Source: Bryobacterales bacterium (GTDB lineage: Bacteria; Acidobacteriota; Terriglobia; Bryobacterales; Bryobacteraceae). Taken from it: a stretch of 64,000 nt of DNA. A program made the position numbers and the translations under genes. The notes beneath the pieces were generated by a model. The model had not been told where the DNA came from. It did no database searches and saw only the letters and a program-made list of their open reading frames with translations. The stretch covers positions 17,230 through 81,229 of the forward strand of contig JAEUQC010000087.1 in assembly GCA_016789905.1 (NCBI GenBank), read 5' to 3'. Positions 43,710-52,711 of the stretch are shown here, piece by piece (the stretch's first letter is position 1; each line of letters opens with the position of its first letter).

Positions 43710-44678
43710 TTATTTCCCGCCTTCTATCTCCCCGTGCGGCTTCTTTTGCGTGATCTCCTCGTAAGTAGCCACCGCCTGCCCGCCCAGCCCATCGCCCACC
43801 CAGTTTTGGGACTGCGGTGAAAACCGCAGCGCCGCCTCCAGGCTTTTCGCCATGCCCATCTTCTGAACATCGTCCACGCTCTTCCCGCTCTTGATCAGCC
43901 CCTGCACGCCGGCATAGATCTCGCGCATGAACTTCGCCTGGCCCGTCACAATCTCCATTCCCCCCGGCCGCCCGTGCGCCGGCAGCACATGCTTGATCGC
44001 GCGTTTTCCCGCCGCTTCGGCCACCTTCGGCCAGTTCGCCACGTGCCCATCGCCCATGTAGTTGTACGCACCGTTCACAATCGCGTCACCCGTGATCAAT
44101 ACCTGTTCTCTCGGCAAATAGACAAACCCATCGCCGCGCGTATGCGCCCACCCGAAGAAGTGGAATTCCACCCGCCGGGTGCCGTCGTCAATCACGAATG
44201 GCGTCGTTTCAAAGGTTTGCTTGGGCGGCTCCACCGTCTTCGCATTCAGCTCGGAAACGTCTTTGCGGTTCGCCGTCTGCCAGCGCTTGGGTTCGTACCG
44301 TTTCATCTCCTGCGCCACGCCCACGTAAGCCAGCGTGGTCGCGCCCATCTGCGTCCAAACCGCGTTCCCGTAAGCGTGGTCCCCATGGTGGTGGGTGTCG
44401 AATACGTACTTCACCGGCTTGCGCGAAAGCTTCTTGGCGTCCGCCGCCGCCAGCCGCGCTCCCGAAGGAAAGTTTGCGTCCACCACAATCAGGTAGTCCT
44501 TCATCTCAATGATGATGTTGTTGCAGTGGCCCTCTTTCTTGATGTCCCCTTCCCGGAACCAAACTCCCGGCACAATTTGCTGCACGCTGTTCGGCTGCGC
44601 CTCCATTTGCGAGGTAAAAAACACCGAAACAACCGCCGCGGCAAAGCCGCCAATTAACAGGTATCGGCCACGATTCAT
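43710..44678 (-). CDS. Metallo-beta-lactamase-fold hydrolase, exported
   Basis: A 322-residue protein. ATG at 44678 gives an anchor/signal segment (YLLIGGFAAAVVSVFF); a TTG at 44711 preceded by GGAGA is an alternative start. The zinc motif is HHHGDHAYGN, with ITGDAIVNGAYNYMGDGHVANWP (in parts) and VLPAHGRPGG providing further His/Asp ligands. It resembles SoxH- or quinoprotein-relay-type MBL proteins of the periplasm. The substrate is unknown. It converges on nsrR with a 3-base gap. Confidence 0.88.
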   Translation of the reverse strand: MNRGRYLLIGGFAAAVVSVFFTSQMEAQPNSVQQIVPGVWFREGDIKKEGHCNNIIIEMKDYLIVVDANFPSGARLAAADAKKLSRKPVKYVFDTHHHGDHAYGNAVWTQMGATTLAYVGVAQEMKRYEPKRWQTANRKDVSELNAKTVEPPKQTFETTPFVIDDGTRRVEFHFFGWAHTRGDGFVYLPREQVLITGDAIVNGAYNYMGDGHVANWPKVAEAAGKRAIKHVLPAHGRPGGMEIVTGQAKFMREIYAGVQGLIKSGKSVDDVQKMGMAKSLEAALRFSPQSQNWVGDGLGGQAVATYEEITQKKPHGEIEGGK

Positions 44679-44710
44679 GGGGGACAGTATACAGTAGAAA
44701 CGGTGGAACA

Positions 44711-45421
44711 ATGAAGACTCTCCTTTGCCTGGCCTCCCTCCTTGGCGCCGCGTTCGCCCTCTCCCACGCCGGCCCCATCCCCGAATTCCGCGACCTCTTC
44801 AACGGCCGCGATCTCACCGGCTGGATCCCCGTCAACACCGGTCCCGACACATGGAAAGTCAAGGACGGCATGCTCATCTGCTCCGGTCATCCCATCGGCG
44901 TCATGCGCAGCGACCGTCAATACGAAAACTTCATCCTCCACGTCGAATGGCGCCACATGGAGCCGGGCGGCAACTCCGGCGTCTTCCTCTGGAGCGCTGC
45001 CCGCCCCGGCGAAAAGAACCGCCTCCCTGATGGCCTCGAAGTCCAAATGCTCGACACCGCTTGGCCCGAACTCAACAAACGCAACGGCGTCACCCCGCCC
45101 ATCGCCTATGTCCACGGCGAACTCTTCGGCGTCGGCGGCGTAAAGACGCTGCCCGACAATCCCCGCGGCGAACGTAGCAGCTCCATTGAGAATCGCGTTC
45201 TCAGCCGGGGCAACTGGAATACCTACGATGTCGTCGCCGTCGATGGCGTCGTCAAGCTCTCCGTCAACGGCAAATTCGTTAACGGCCTCAGCCGCGTCAC
45301 CCAGAAAAAAGGCTACTTGTGCCTGGAATCGGAAGGCGCCGAGATCCACTTCCGCAGCATCAAGATCATGGAACTGCCGCCCGGCGTTACCGCGCCGGAA
45401 CAGATCGCGCCGGAACTGTAA
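44711..45421 (+). CDS. DUF1080 family secreted protein
   Basis: A 236-residue protein with signal peptide MKTLLCLASLLGAAFALSHA. It matches DUF1080 (3-keto-disaccharide hydrolase family, jelly-roll fold): FRDLFNGRDLTGWIPVN, WKVKDGMLICSG, HVEWRHMEPGGNSGVFLW, PDGLEVQMLDT and NTYDVVAVDGVVKLSVNGKF. The family is thought to bind or split glycans in Acidobacteriota, Planctomycetota and Bacteroidota. Its 3' end overlaps the convergent glutaminyl-cyclase gene by 35 bases. Confidence 0.92.
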   Translation: MKTLLCLASLLGAAFALSHAGPIPEFRDLFNGRDLTGWIPVNTGPDTWKVKDGMLICSGHPIGVMRSDRQYENFILHVEWRHMEPGGNSGVFLWSAARPGEKNRLPDGLEVQMLDTAWPELNKRNGVTPPIAYVHGELFGVGGVKTLPDNPRGERSSSIENRVLSRGNWNTYDVVAVDGVVKLSVNGKFVNGLSRVTQKKGYLCLESEGAEIHFRSIKIMELPPGVTAPEQIAPEL

Positions 45422-46154
45422 CTGGCACGAGTTCTATCTGGTACATCTTGTCCCAATACTTGCCCGTCACCACCAGCCGCCGCGTCGCCGCGTCGTAGGC
45501 AATGCCGTTCAGTACATCCGCCACGCCCCGGTTCCGCGGCAGCGCCGATAGGTCCACCCACCCCAGCACCTTGCCCGTCGCCGGCGCGATGCGCACGATC
45601 TCATCGGTCATCCACACGTTCGCCCATATCTCGCCGCGCACCCATTCCAACTCGTTCAGCGCCGCCACCTGCCGCGTCCCGTCCATCACCGTAATCCGTC
45701 CGGTCTCCCGCAGCGTCGCCGGGTCCCACACCCGGATCTGCGCCGTCCCGTCGCTCATGTAGATCTTCTTGCCGTCGTTCGTCAGCCCCCATCCTTCGCC
45801 CGGATACGTGAACTGCCTCACGAACTGCAACTCCGGAAACTTGTAGACGAACCCGGTCTGGTGCTGCCACGTCAGTTGAATCAACTGCCCGTTAATGATC
45901 GTGATCCCCTCGCCAAAAAACGGCGGCCCCACGCGCAACTGCTGCAATATTTTCCCCGTCTCCAGCGCCACCTTCCGAATCCCGGAGGTGCCCACCATCC
46001 CCGTGCTCTCATACAGCGCGCCATTGCGAAACTCCAGGCCCTGCGTAAACGCCCCCGGGTCGTGCGGGAAAGTCTTCACAATGCGCGCGGTGTAACGCGG
46101 CGCCTGCTGCCCCCAGCCCGCCCCCGCCAACAGCAGCGCCAGAATGTAACGCAT
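45387..46154 (-). CDS. Glutaminyl-peptide cyclotransferase
   Basis: A 255-residue exported protein; ATG at 46154 with GGGAG about 8 bases upstream, giving signal MRYILALLLAGAGWGQ. It matches the beta-propeller glutaminyl cyclase family: KTFPHDPGAFTQGLEFRNG, LYESTGMVGTSGIRKV, FGEGITIINGQLIQLTW, GEGWGLTNDGKKIYMSDGT and LNELEWVRGEIWANVW. It converts N-terminal Gln to pyroglutamate on exported peptides. It overlaps the upstream acyl-CoA synthetase stop (TAATG). Confidence 0.94.
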   Translation of the reverse strand: MRYILALLLAGAGWGQQAPRYTARIVKTFPHDPGAFTQGLEFRNGALYESTGMVGTSGIRKVALETGKILQQLRVGPPFFGEGITIINGQLIQLTWQHQTGFVYKFPELQFVRQFTYPGEGWGLTNDGKKIYMSDGTAQIRVWDPATLRETGRITVMDGTRQVAALNELEWVRGEIWANVWMTDEIVRIAPATGKVLGWVDLSALPRNRGVADVLNGIAYDAATRRLVVTGKYWDKMYQIELVPVTVPARSVPAR

Positions 46155-47620
46155 TATGAGCTCTCCCATTTTGGCAGCAAATGCTTTTGTATCTTACCTA
46201 ACGCTGTGCGCGGCAGCGCTTCCACCGCCACGAAGGCCCGCGGTATCTTGAACGAAGCCAAATGCGCCCGGCAGGCTCTCTCCAGCGCTCCGGCGTCAAA
46301 CTTGCCCTCTGCCACCACATACGCCACCGGCACCTCTCCCCGCCGCGCATCCGCCGCCGCCGCCACCGCCACTTCCTTCACGCCCGGTTGCTCGGCCAAA
46401 AACTCCTCAATCTCGCGCGGGTAGATATTGAACCCGCCGGAGATGATTAAGTCGCTCCGCCGCCCCTGCAGCGTGTAGTAGCCGTCCGCGGACCGCACCG
46501 CGATGTCCCCCGTGCGGAACCACCCGTCCCGGTGCGCCGCCGCCGTCGCCTCCTCCCGCCGCCAATACCCCGCGAACAAATTCGGGCCGCGCAAGTACAA
46601 TTCGCCCGTTTCTCCGTCGGCTACGTCGTTGCCATCCGGGTCCAGATTCCGTACCGAGACGCCCGGCATCGGCAGCCCCACGGAACCCGCCCGCCGCTCG
46701 CCCACATACGGGTTCGTCAAATTCATGAGCGTCTCGCTCATTCCGTAGCGTTCCAGAATCGTGTGCCCAAATCGCGCCCGGAAATCTTCCAGCACCTGCG
46801 CCGGCAGCGGTGCCGAGCCGGACACAAACAGCCGCATCCCTTTCCCGATCGCCGCCGCCGTCTCCTCCGGCCACTCCAGCATCCGCACATACATCGTCGG
46901 CACGCCGAAAAACACTGTTGGCTGGAACTCCGTCATCCACCCGGCCGCCCGCTCATGCGCAAACCGCTCCGTCAGCCGCAGCATGCACCCGCTCGCCAGC
47001 CAGCAGTGTATCCCGTTGCCCAGTCCATGCACGTGGAAAAGCGGCAGCGTTAGCAACATCCGGTCGCCCGCCGTAAACTGCCAGCAGGTCAACAGATTCA
47101 CAGCGTTCACCACAAAATTCCGGTGCGTCAACACCGCGCCCTTGGACGCGCCAGTCGTCCCCGACGTATAGACAATCGCCGCCGGCGTGTCCCCGTCGGT
47201 CACCTCCACGCGCCGCGTCGCCGCCTGCGCGCCCACCTCGGCCCGCAACTCTTCCAGCAGCCAGACCGCCACCGAAGCGCCGCTCAAAAATCCTGCTTGT
47301 TCCGCTGTCGTAATCAGCGCCTTCGGCTCGGCGTCCTGCAGAATGTGGCGGATCTCCCGGTCCCGGTACAGCACATTCACCGGGACAAAAATCACACCCA
47401 GCCGCGTCGCCGCCAGGTACAGGTCCACATACTCCAGGCAATTGCCCAGATACACGCACAGCCGGTCGCCCCTCTCCAGTCCCCGCGCCGTCAGCAGGTT
47501 CGCCATCCGCGCCGCCCGTTCGTCTATCTCCCCAAACGTGAAAACGGCGCCGTCCCACTCCAGTGCCGGAGTGTCGCGGCGCCCTAGGAACGATAAGTCA
47601 AAGAGCGAAGGCAGGGTCAC
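46154..47620 (-). CDS. Acyl-CoA/malonyl-CoA synthetase-like AMP-binding enzyme
   Basis: A 488-residue adenylate-forming enzyme. The GTG at 47620 (MTLPSLFDLSFLGRRDTPAL), just after the accC stop, is preferred to upstream starts inside accC. It has the AMP-binding motif YTSGTTGASKGAVLTHRNF, YGMSETLMN, GELYLRGPNLFAGYW, WFRTGDIA, and the C-terminal catalytic Lys region PRTALGKIQKHLL. It activates a carboxylic acid to its CoA thioester. Position behind accB and accC and overall similarity suggest malonyl-CoA or fatty acyl-CoA formation, not certain. Confidence 0.87.
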   Translation of the reverse strand: MTLPSLFDLSFLGRRDTPALEWDGAVFTFGEIDERAARMANLLTARGLERGDRLCVYLGNCLEYVDLYLAATRLGVIFVPVNVLYRDREIRHILQDAEPKALITTAEQAGFLSGASVAVWLLEELRAEVGAQAATRRVEVTDGDTPAAIVYTSGTTGASKGAVLTHRNFVVNAVNLLTCWQFTAGDRMLLTLPLFHVHGLGNGIHCWLASGCMLRLTERFAHERAAGWMTEFQPTVFFGVPTMYVRMLEWPEETAAAIGKGMRLFVSGSAPLPAQVLEDFRARFGHTILERYGMSETLMNLTNPYVGERRAGSVGLPMPGVSVRNLDPDGNDVADGETGELYLRGPNLFAGYWRREEATAAAHRDGWFRTGDIAVRSADGYYTLQGRRSDLIISGGFNIYPREIEEFLAEQPGVKEVAVAAAADARRGEVPVAYVVAEGKFDAGALERACRAHLASFKIPRAFVAVEALPRTALGKIQKHLLPKWESS

Positions 47621-47624
47621 GCGG

Positions 47625-48986
47625 TTAGCCGTTCGCCGCGGATGCCTTCGACAGGAATCGCGCAATGAACCCGGTGTCGATGTCGCCCGCCTGGAATTCC
47701 GGATCCTGCAGCAGTCGCTGGTGCAGGGGAATCGACGTATGGATCCCCTCCACCACAAACATGTCCAACGCCCGCAGCGCGCGCTGAATCGCCTCCGCCC
47801 GGTCCTTGCCATGCACAATCAGTTTGGCCACCAGCGAGTCATAATACGGCGGAATCACGCAGTCGCTATACGCCCACGTATCCACCCGCACGCCAATCCC
47901 GCCCGGCAGGTTCAGCCCCGTAATCTTCCCAGGGCTCGGCGTGAACGTCACCGGATTCTCCGCATTAATCCGGCACTCAATCGCGTGGCCCCGCAGCGTC
48001 ACCGGTTCGGTCAGAATATCGCTCAACCGCTCCCCGGCAGCAATCCGGATCTGCGCCTTCACAATGTCGATCCCGGTCACATATTCCGTCACCGGATGTT
48101 CCACCTGCACGCGCGCGTTCACTTCGATGAAGTACAGGCTGCCGTCCTCATCCATCAGGAATTCAACGGTCCCCGCGTTCGTGTATCCCACTTCGCGCAT
48201 CGCCGCCTTCAGCGAGTCGCCAATCGTCTGCCGCATCTCCGGCGTCACCCGCGGGCTCGGCGATTCTTCAATCAGCTTCTGGTGCCGCCGCTGCAGCGAG
48301 CACTCGCGCTCCCCTAGAATCTCCACATTGCCGTAGTGGTCGGCCAGCACCTGAAACTCAATGTGCCGCGGCTTCCGGATGTACTTTTCCATGTACATGT
48401 CCGGACACGAAAACGCCGCGCCCGCTTCGGCCTGCGCCTGCGCCAGCAGGTTTGGCAGTTCCGCCGGTTCGTTCACCACGCGCATCCCGCGCCCGCCCCC
48501 GCCCGCGCTCGCTTTCAGAATCACCGGATAGCCCACCGCCTCGGCCATCTCCAGCGCCTGTTCCGCCGATTCGATAATCCCCTTCGATCCCGGCAGAATC
48601 GGCAGCCCCGCCTTCTGCATCGCCGTCCGCGCGTGCTGCTTGGAGCCCATCGCCTCAATCACGGCCGGCTTCGGTCCAATGAACGTTATCCCGCTCGCCT
48701 CGCACACCTCCGCGAAGCCCGCGTTCTCGCTCAGGAATCCGTACCCGGGGTGGATTGCGTCCACATTGGAAATCTCCGCCGCGCTAATCACGCTTGGGAT
48801 GTCCAGATAGCTCCGCGCGCTCTTCGCCGGTCCAATGCAGATCGCCTCGTCGGCGAACCGCACGTGCAGCGAATGACGGTCCGGCTCCGAATACACGGCC
48901 ACTGTCCGGATGCCCAGTTCCTTGCACGCGCAAACGACGCGGAGCGCGATCTCGCCCCGGTTGGCGATGAGAATCTTCTTAAACAT
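47625..48986 (-). CDS. accC: Acetyl-CoA carboxylase, biotin carboxylase subunit
   Basis: A 453-residue biotin carboxylase. ATG at 48986 ([17 protein letters not shown]) is the standard start and lies 1 base after the accB stop. Visible motifs: [24 protein letters not shown], the ATP-grasp [10 protein letters not shown] loop, [17 protein letters not shown] and [16 protein letters not shown]. It carboxylates the biotin on AccB using ATP and bicarbonate, the first step of fatty-acid synthesis. Confidence 0.97.
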   Translation of the reverse strand: MFKKILIANRGEIALRVVCACKELGIRTVAVYSEPDRHSLHVRFADEAICIGPAKSARSYLDIPSVISAAEISNVDAIHPGYGFLSENAGFAEVCEASGITFIGPKPAVIEAMGSKQHARTAMQKAGLPILPGSKGIIESAEQALEMAEAVGYPVILKASAGGGGRGMRVVNEPAELPNLLAQAQAEAGAAFSCPDMYMEKYIRKPRHIEFQVLADHYGNVEILGERECSLQRRHQKLIEESPSPRVTPEMRQTIGDSLKAAMREVGYTNAGTVEFLMDEDGSLYFIEVNARVQVEHPVTEYVTGIDIVKAQIRIAAGERLSDILTEPVTLRGHAIECRINAENPVTFTPSPGKITGLNLPGGIGVRVDTWAYSDCVIPPYYDSLVAKLIVHGKDRAEAIQRALRALDMFVVEGIHTSIPLHQRLLQDPEFQAGDIDTGFIARFLSKASAANG

Positions 48987-48987
48987 C

Positions 48988-49458
48988 TTAGTTCGGGCGA
49001 ACCGTGAACAACGTCGCGCCGTATTCCACCGGCGCGCCATTCTCCACCATCTGGGCAATAATGGTGCCGGAGACTTCGCTCTCTATCTCGTTCATCAGTT
49101 TCATGGATTCCACGATGCAGAGAACCTGCCCCGGCCTCACCACGTCCCCGACCTTCACAAACGGCGCCGCGCCCGGCGAGGCCGACGCATAGAACGTCCC
49201 CACAATCGGTGATTTCACCGCCACGTTTTTCTCATCATCCACCACCGCCGCCGGCGGCGCGGGCGCCATCGGAATCGCTGTCGGGTGCGCCGCCACCGCG
49301 GCCGGGGCACTGACCGGCGCAGGCCCGGCAACGATGATTTCTTGCTGGCTCCCTCCACGGACAATGCGGACGCGGTTTTCGCCGCGTTGGACTTCCAGTT
49401 CTGCGACGCCGGAATCGACGACGGCCTGGATCATCTCTTTTATTTCGGAAATGTTCAT
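48988..49458 (-). CDS. accB: Acetyl-CoA carboxylase biotin carboxyl carrier protein
   Basis: A 156-residue BCCP. The N-terminal [20 protein letters not shown] segment and an Ala/Pro-rich linker (residues about 45-72) lead to the biotinyl domain, with the biotin-accepting Lys120 in ESMKLMNEI. The length is typical. It starts 8 bases after the Xaa-Pro peptidase stop and is followed directly by accC. Confidence 0.97.
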   Translation of the reverse strand: MNISEIKEMIQAVVDSGVAELEVQRGENRVRIVRGGSQQEIIVAGPAPVSAPAAVAAHPTAIPMAPAPPAAVVDDEKNVAVKSPIVGTFYASASPGAAPFVKVGDVVRPGQVLCIVESMKLMNEIESEVSGTIIAQMVENGAPVEYGATLFTVRPN

Positions 49459-49466
49459 TTCGTAGG

Positions 49467-50546
49467 TTAAAGAATAACGAGTTCTTTTGCTGTTGGAGTT
49501 AGGATTGAAACGCCGGTTGGCGTCGTGAGTACTGTATCTTCTATGCGTACGCCGCCTGTGCCTTCTACGTACGCGCCGGGTTCGATCGTGATCGCCATCC
49601 CGGCCTGCAATGCCGTCGCGTCCGCCTTGCCCAGCCGAGGTGCTTCGTGAATTTCCAGGCCCAGCCCGTGCCCCGTGCTATGCACAAACGCCTTGTCCAG
49701 CCCATGTTTCCGCAGCACGCCGCGCGTCACATCGTCCACGGAGCCGGCAGTCACACCGGGCCTCACCGCGTCCACCCCGGCCAACTGGGCTTCCAGCACG
49801 GCTTCGTACAGTTTGCGTGTCTTGGCACTGGGTTTGCCGAGGTGAACACAGCGCGTCATGTCGCTGGCATACCCGCCTCGAAACGTGCCCATATCTACTA
49901 ATAATAGCCCATTCCCATCGAGTCTGGTGTTCCCTGGCCGCGCATGGGGTAGCGCCGAGTTCTTCTTGAACGCCACAATCGTGTCGAACGCCGGTTTCTC
50001 CGCCCCCAGCAATCGCATCTGATATTCGATCTCCGCCGCGAAATCGTTCTCCGTCATCCCCGCCCGGAATCGGGTCAGCGCCGCCGCGAACGCCTGGGAG
50101 TTGATGTTCACAGACTCGCGGATCGCCGCTGTCTCCTCCTCCGATTTCACCATCCGCCGCGTCTCAAGCGCCGCTCCCAGCGGCTTCATTGCCGCCCCCG
50201 CCGGCAGCGCCTTCTCGAAGTGTTCCCACGTCCGGTAGCTCATCCGCTGGTTTTCAAAGCCAACCCGCTTCTGCTTCCCCAGCCGCCCGGCCAGCGCCGG
50301 TTCAATCGGCCCCTTGGCAATCACCACACGCACGCCGCTCCCGGCCGTCTCCGTCCTGGCCTGCAGCGTGTACCGCGGATCGGTGAATAGCGTCGCCCCC
50401 CGCCCCGTCACCAGCAAAGAGCCATTGCTGCCCGTGAACCCGCTCAGGTACCGCACATTCGGCAACGCGGTGACAATGGCGGCGTCCAGCTCCAGCGCCG
50501 CCATGTCCTCCCGTAGCTGTTTCAACCGCCGCTTAAGCGTTGACAT
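49467..50546 (-). CDS. Xaa-Pro aminopeptidase/dipeptidase family (M24B)
   Basis: A 359-residue metallopeptidase. The N-terminal creatinase-like domain (RYLSGFTGSNGSLLVTGRGA) is followed by the pita-bread domain with metal ligands: LLVDMGTFRGGYASDMTRCV (two Asp), HSTGHGLGLEIHEAP (His) and ITIEPGAYVEGTGGVRIEDT (two Glu). It removes residues next to proline from peptides. Genes of this type often stand beside accBC, as here. Its start overlaps the end of the quinone oxidoreductase gene by 14 bases. Confidence 0.93.
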   Translation of the reverse strand: MSTLKRRLKQLREDMAALELDAAIVTALPNVRYLSGFTGSNGSLLVTGRGATLFTDPRYTLQARTETAGSGVRVVIAKGPIEPALAGRLGKQKRVGFENQRMSYRTWEHFEKALPAGAAMKPLGAALETRRMVKSEEETAAIRESVNINSQAFAAALTRFRAGMTENDFAAEIEYQMRLLGAEKPAFDTIVAFKKNSALPHARPGNTRLDGNGLLLVDMGTFRGGYASDMTRCVHLGKPSAKTRKLYEAVLEAQLAGVDAVRPGVTAGSVDDVTRGVLRKHGLDKAFVHSTGHGLGLEIHEAPRLGKADATALQAGMAITIEPGAYVEGTGGVRIEDTVLTTPTGVSILTPTAKELVIL

Positions 50547-51507
50547 CGAGTAGCAACTTGCCCGTCGTCTTCCGCGCCGCCAGGTCTTCGTGCGCCTCCC
50601 GCGCCGCCGAAAGCGGATAGGTCTTGTGGATGTGCAGCTTCAACTCCCCGCTCGCCACGCCGTTCAACACGTCGCTCGCCCGCCACACCAGTTCTTCCCG
50701 CGACGCGCAGTGATGCGCCAGCGTCGGCCGCGTCAAAAACAACGACCCCTTCTGGTTCAGCAGCAACGGTTCCACCGCCGGCACCGCCCCGCTCGCGTTG
50801 CCGTAGGTAACCATCATGCCCCGCGGCCGCAAACACTCCAGCGATCCCATGAACGTCGACGCGCCCACCGAATCGTAAACAACATCCACACCCTTGCCGC
50901 CGGTGATCTTCTTCACCTCGGCCACCCAGTCCTGCTCGTTGTACAGAATCGCGTCGTCCACGCCAACTTCCCGCGCGATCGCCGCCTTCGCCTCACTGCC
51001 CACCGTGCCAATCACCCGCGCCCCGCGCCGCTTAGCCATCTGCACCACCAGTTGCCCCGCGCCGCCCGCCGCCGCGTGAACCAGGCACGTCTGCCCGTTC
51101 TGCAGCGGAAACGTGGAGTGCGTCAAATAGTGCGCCGTCATCCCTTGCAGCATCGAAGCAGCCGCCAGGTCCAGCCCCAGCCCCGCCGGCACTTTCACCA
51201 GTTGCCACGACGGCACCACCGCGTACTGCGCGTACGAACCGCGCTGCATCGCGTACGCCACCCGGTCGCCCGGCTGCACGTCCGTCACGTTGTCCCCCAC
51301 GGCCTCCACCACCCCGGCCGCCTCCATCCCCGGCGTAAACGGCAGGTCGGCTTTGTACAGCCCAATGCGGAAGTAGATGTCAATGAAGTTCACTCCGCTC
51401 ACCGACAGCCGCACCAGCGCCTGCCCCGGTCCCGGCATCGGCACCGCCACGTCCTCATACAGCATCTTCTCCGGACCACCGGTTTCCCGGACTAATATCG
51501 CTTTCAT
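50533..51507 (-). CDS. Quinone oxidoreductase (zinc-independent MDR family)
   Basis: A 324-residue medium-chain dehydrogenase/reductase. Motifs: MKAILVRETGGPEKMLYEDV, GVNFIDIYFRIGLYK, GMEAAGVVEAVGDNVTDVQPGDRVAY (in parts), and the NADPH-binding VHAAAGGAGQLVVQMAKRRG. Zinc-binding cysteines are missing, as in quinone oxidoreductases. It reduces quinones or related enones with NADPH. It overlaps the upstream membrane-protein gene by 4 bases. Confidence 0.93.
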   Translation of the reverse strand: MKAILVRETGGPEKMLYEDVAVPMPGPGQALVRLSVSGVNFIDIYFRIGLYKADLPFTPGMEAAGVVEAVGDNVTDVQPGDRVAYAMQRGSYAQYAVVPSWQLVKVPAGLGLDLAAASMLQGMTAHYLTHSTFPLQNGQTCLVHAAAGGAGQLVVQMAKRRGARVIGTVGSEAKAAIAREVGVDDAILYNEQDWVAEVKKITGGKGVDVVYDSVGASTFMGSLECLRPRGMMVTYGNASGAVPAVEPLLLNQKGSLFLTRPTLAHHCASREELVWRASDVLNGVASGELKLHIHKTYPLSAAREAHEDLAARKTTGKLLLDVNA

Positions 51508-52052
51508 GCGCGCGCCTTTCTGCGTAAATGCACCATGCCGGCGAATGCCAGCAGGTAAACAAGACTAAATGGAAATAATACTATCCGGCCAATCGTCCGC
51601 ACCGCGCCCGCCCCGGCCAGCCCCAGGCGGAACAGCACAAAATGCGTCAGCACGTTCAAGTGCCCGCGGTCCATCCAGAAATAATCGCCGTTCTCGTTCA
51701 GCAAAAACACTTTGCCCGGCAGCCGCAGCGCCAGCATCCATTTCCACTTCGTCATAATCGGTTCCGCGGAACAGATCATGCCCGTTATGCTGTACTGCCG
51801 CCCCCGCAGTTCTTCCACCAGCCGCTCCCGCCCCGCGTGCCCGTTGTAGTTCGTAATCCGGAACACCTGCCCCTGCTCCGGCCGGAACGCCTTCGGCGCT
51901 CCCGCGTAACAGGTGATCACGTCCAATTGCATCCCCTCGCCGTAGATCTCATACAACCCCGGCAACAGGTCCTCCAGCAGTTGGCGCGACCCGCTTTCAA
52001 TAATCGCCACCCGGTCGAACGGCGGAACTTGTTTGGAAAGGAAGAAACGCAT
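51504..52052 (-). CDS. Unrecognised protein with C-terminal membrane segment
   Basis: A 182-residue protein. The N-terminal part (FDRVAIIESGSRQLLEDLLP, LDVITCYAGAPKAF, GRQYSITGMICSAEPIMTKWKWML) resembles a small alpha/beta domain. Residues about 145-172 form a strongly hydrophobic stretch followed by HLRRKARA, so it is probably anchored to the inner membrane at its C-terminus. It is divergent from the selenoprotein gene (32 bases between starts) and heads a leftward operon with the oxidoreductase. Function unknown. Confidence 0.7.
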   Translation of the reverse strand: MRFFLSKQVPPFDRVAIIESGSRQLLEDLLPGLYEIYGEGMQLDVITCYAGAPKAFRPEQGQVFRITNYNGHAGRERLVEELRGRQYSITGMICSAEPIMTKWKWMLALRLPGKVFLLNENGDYFWMDRGHLNVLTHFVLFRLGLAGAGAVRTIGRIVLFPFSLVYLLAFAGMVHLRRKARA

Positions 52053-52084
52053 TGGCCAGCGGCTACGCTTACTATAGTAAAGCC

Positions 52085-52705
52085 ATGAGGACTTTCGCCG
52101 CGCTCACCCTGCTCTTCGCCCCCTTGCTCCTCGCCCACCCCCCCCAGGCCAAAGCTGTCATGAAGCAGATGGGTCACGGCGAAGGCTCGCTCACCCCCGG
52201 TGACGCCGCGCCGGATTTCGAACTCCGCAAAGTGAAGTCGCGCGATACGGTCCGCCTCTCCTCCTTCCGAGGCCGCAAGCCCGTTGCCCTCATCTTCGGG
52301 AGCTACACTTGACCGCCCTTCCGGTCCCAGGTCGGGGCCATCAATGCCATGGAAAAACGGTTCCGCAACGAAGTCGAATTCCTTCTCGTCTACGTCCGCG
52401 AATCCCATCCCACCGATGGCTGGCAGGTCCCGCGCAATGAAACCGATGGCGTCCTCCTCGAATCCGCCAAAACGTACGATCAGAAGGATTCCCACGCCAC
52501 CTCCTGCGCCCGCTCCCTCGGCATCGAATTCACCACGCTCGTCGATGGCATGGATAACGCTGTCGAAACCGCCTACACCGCCTGGCCCGATCGCTTTTAT
52601 CTCATCGGCGCCAACGGCCGCATCGCCGTCAAAGGCGCTCCCGGCCCAGCCGGGTTCAAAGCCGCGGAACTCGAATCCGCCATCGCTAAACACCTCGGAC
52701 GGTAA
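52085..52705 (+). CDS. Predicted selenoprotein, iodothyronine-deiodinase-like thioredoxin fold (Sec76 encoded by TGA)
   Basis: One 206-residue frame from ATG 52085 to 52705 if TGA at 52310-52312 is read as selenocysteine. Residues 1-24 are a signal peptide. LTPGDAAPDFELRKV is a redoxin-type start. The TGA falls in LIFGSYT-U-PPFR, equivalent to the catalytic FGSCT-U-PPF of deiodinases; downstream LLVYVRESHPTDGW and AWPDRFYLIGANGRIAVKG also match that family. The frame stays open for 130 codons past the TGA. A hairpin follows at 52323-52339. It is likely a periplasmic or exported redox enzyme; iodothyronine is not an implied substrate. The next gene starts 6 bases later. Confidence 0.87.
52310..52339 (+). 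promoter_or_regulatory. Sec codon TGA and candidate bacterial SECIS hairpin
   Basis: After TGA (52310-52312), GGTCCC (52323-52328) pairs with GGGGCC (52334-52339), six pairs with one G-U, around loop AGGTC (52329-52333). Sixteen bases separate the TGA from the loop, and G is the second loop base. Both fit the known bacterial SECIS rules for SelB-directed insertion. The hairpin is inside the coding region, as usual in bacteria. Confidence 0.72.
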
Positions 52706-52711
52706 CCACGT

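Noticed and set aside
47621..47818. Upstream extension of the acyl-CoA synthetase into accC
   Set aside because: The extra 66 residues are Arg/Cys/Trp-rich antisense-like sequence overlapping accC; the GTG at 47620 starts the conserved region.
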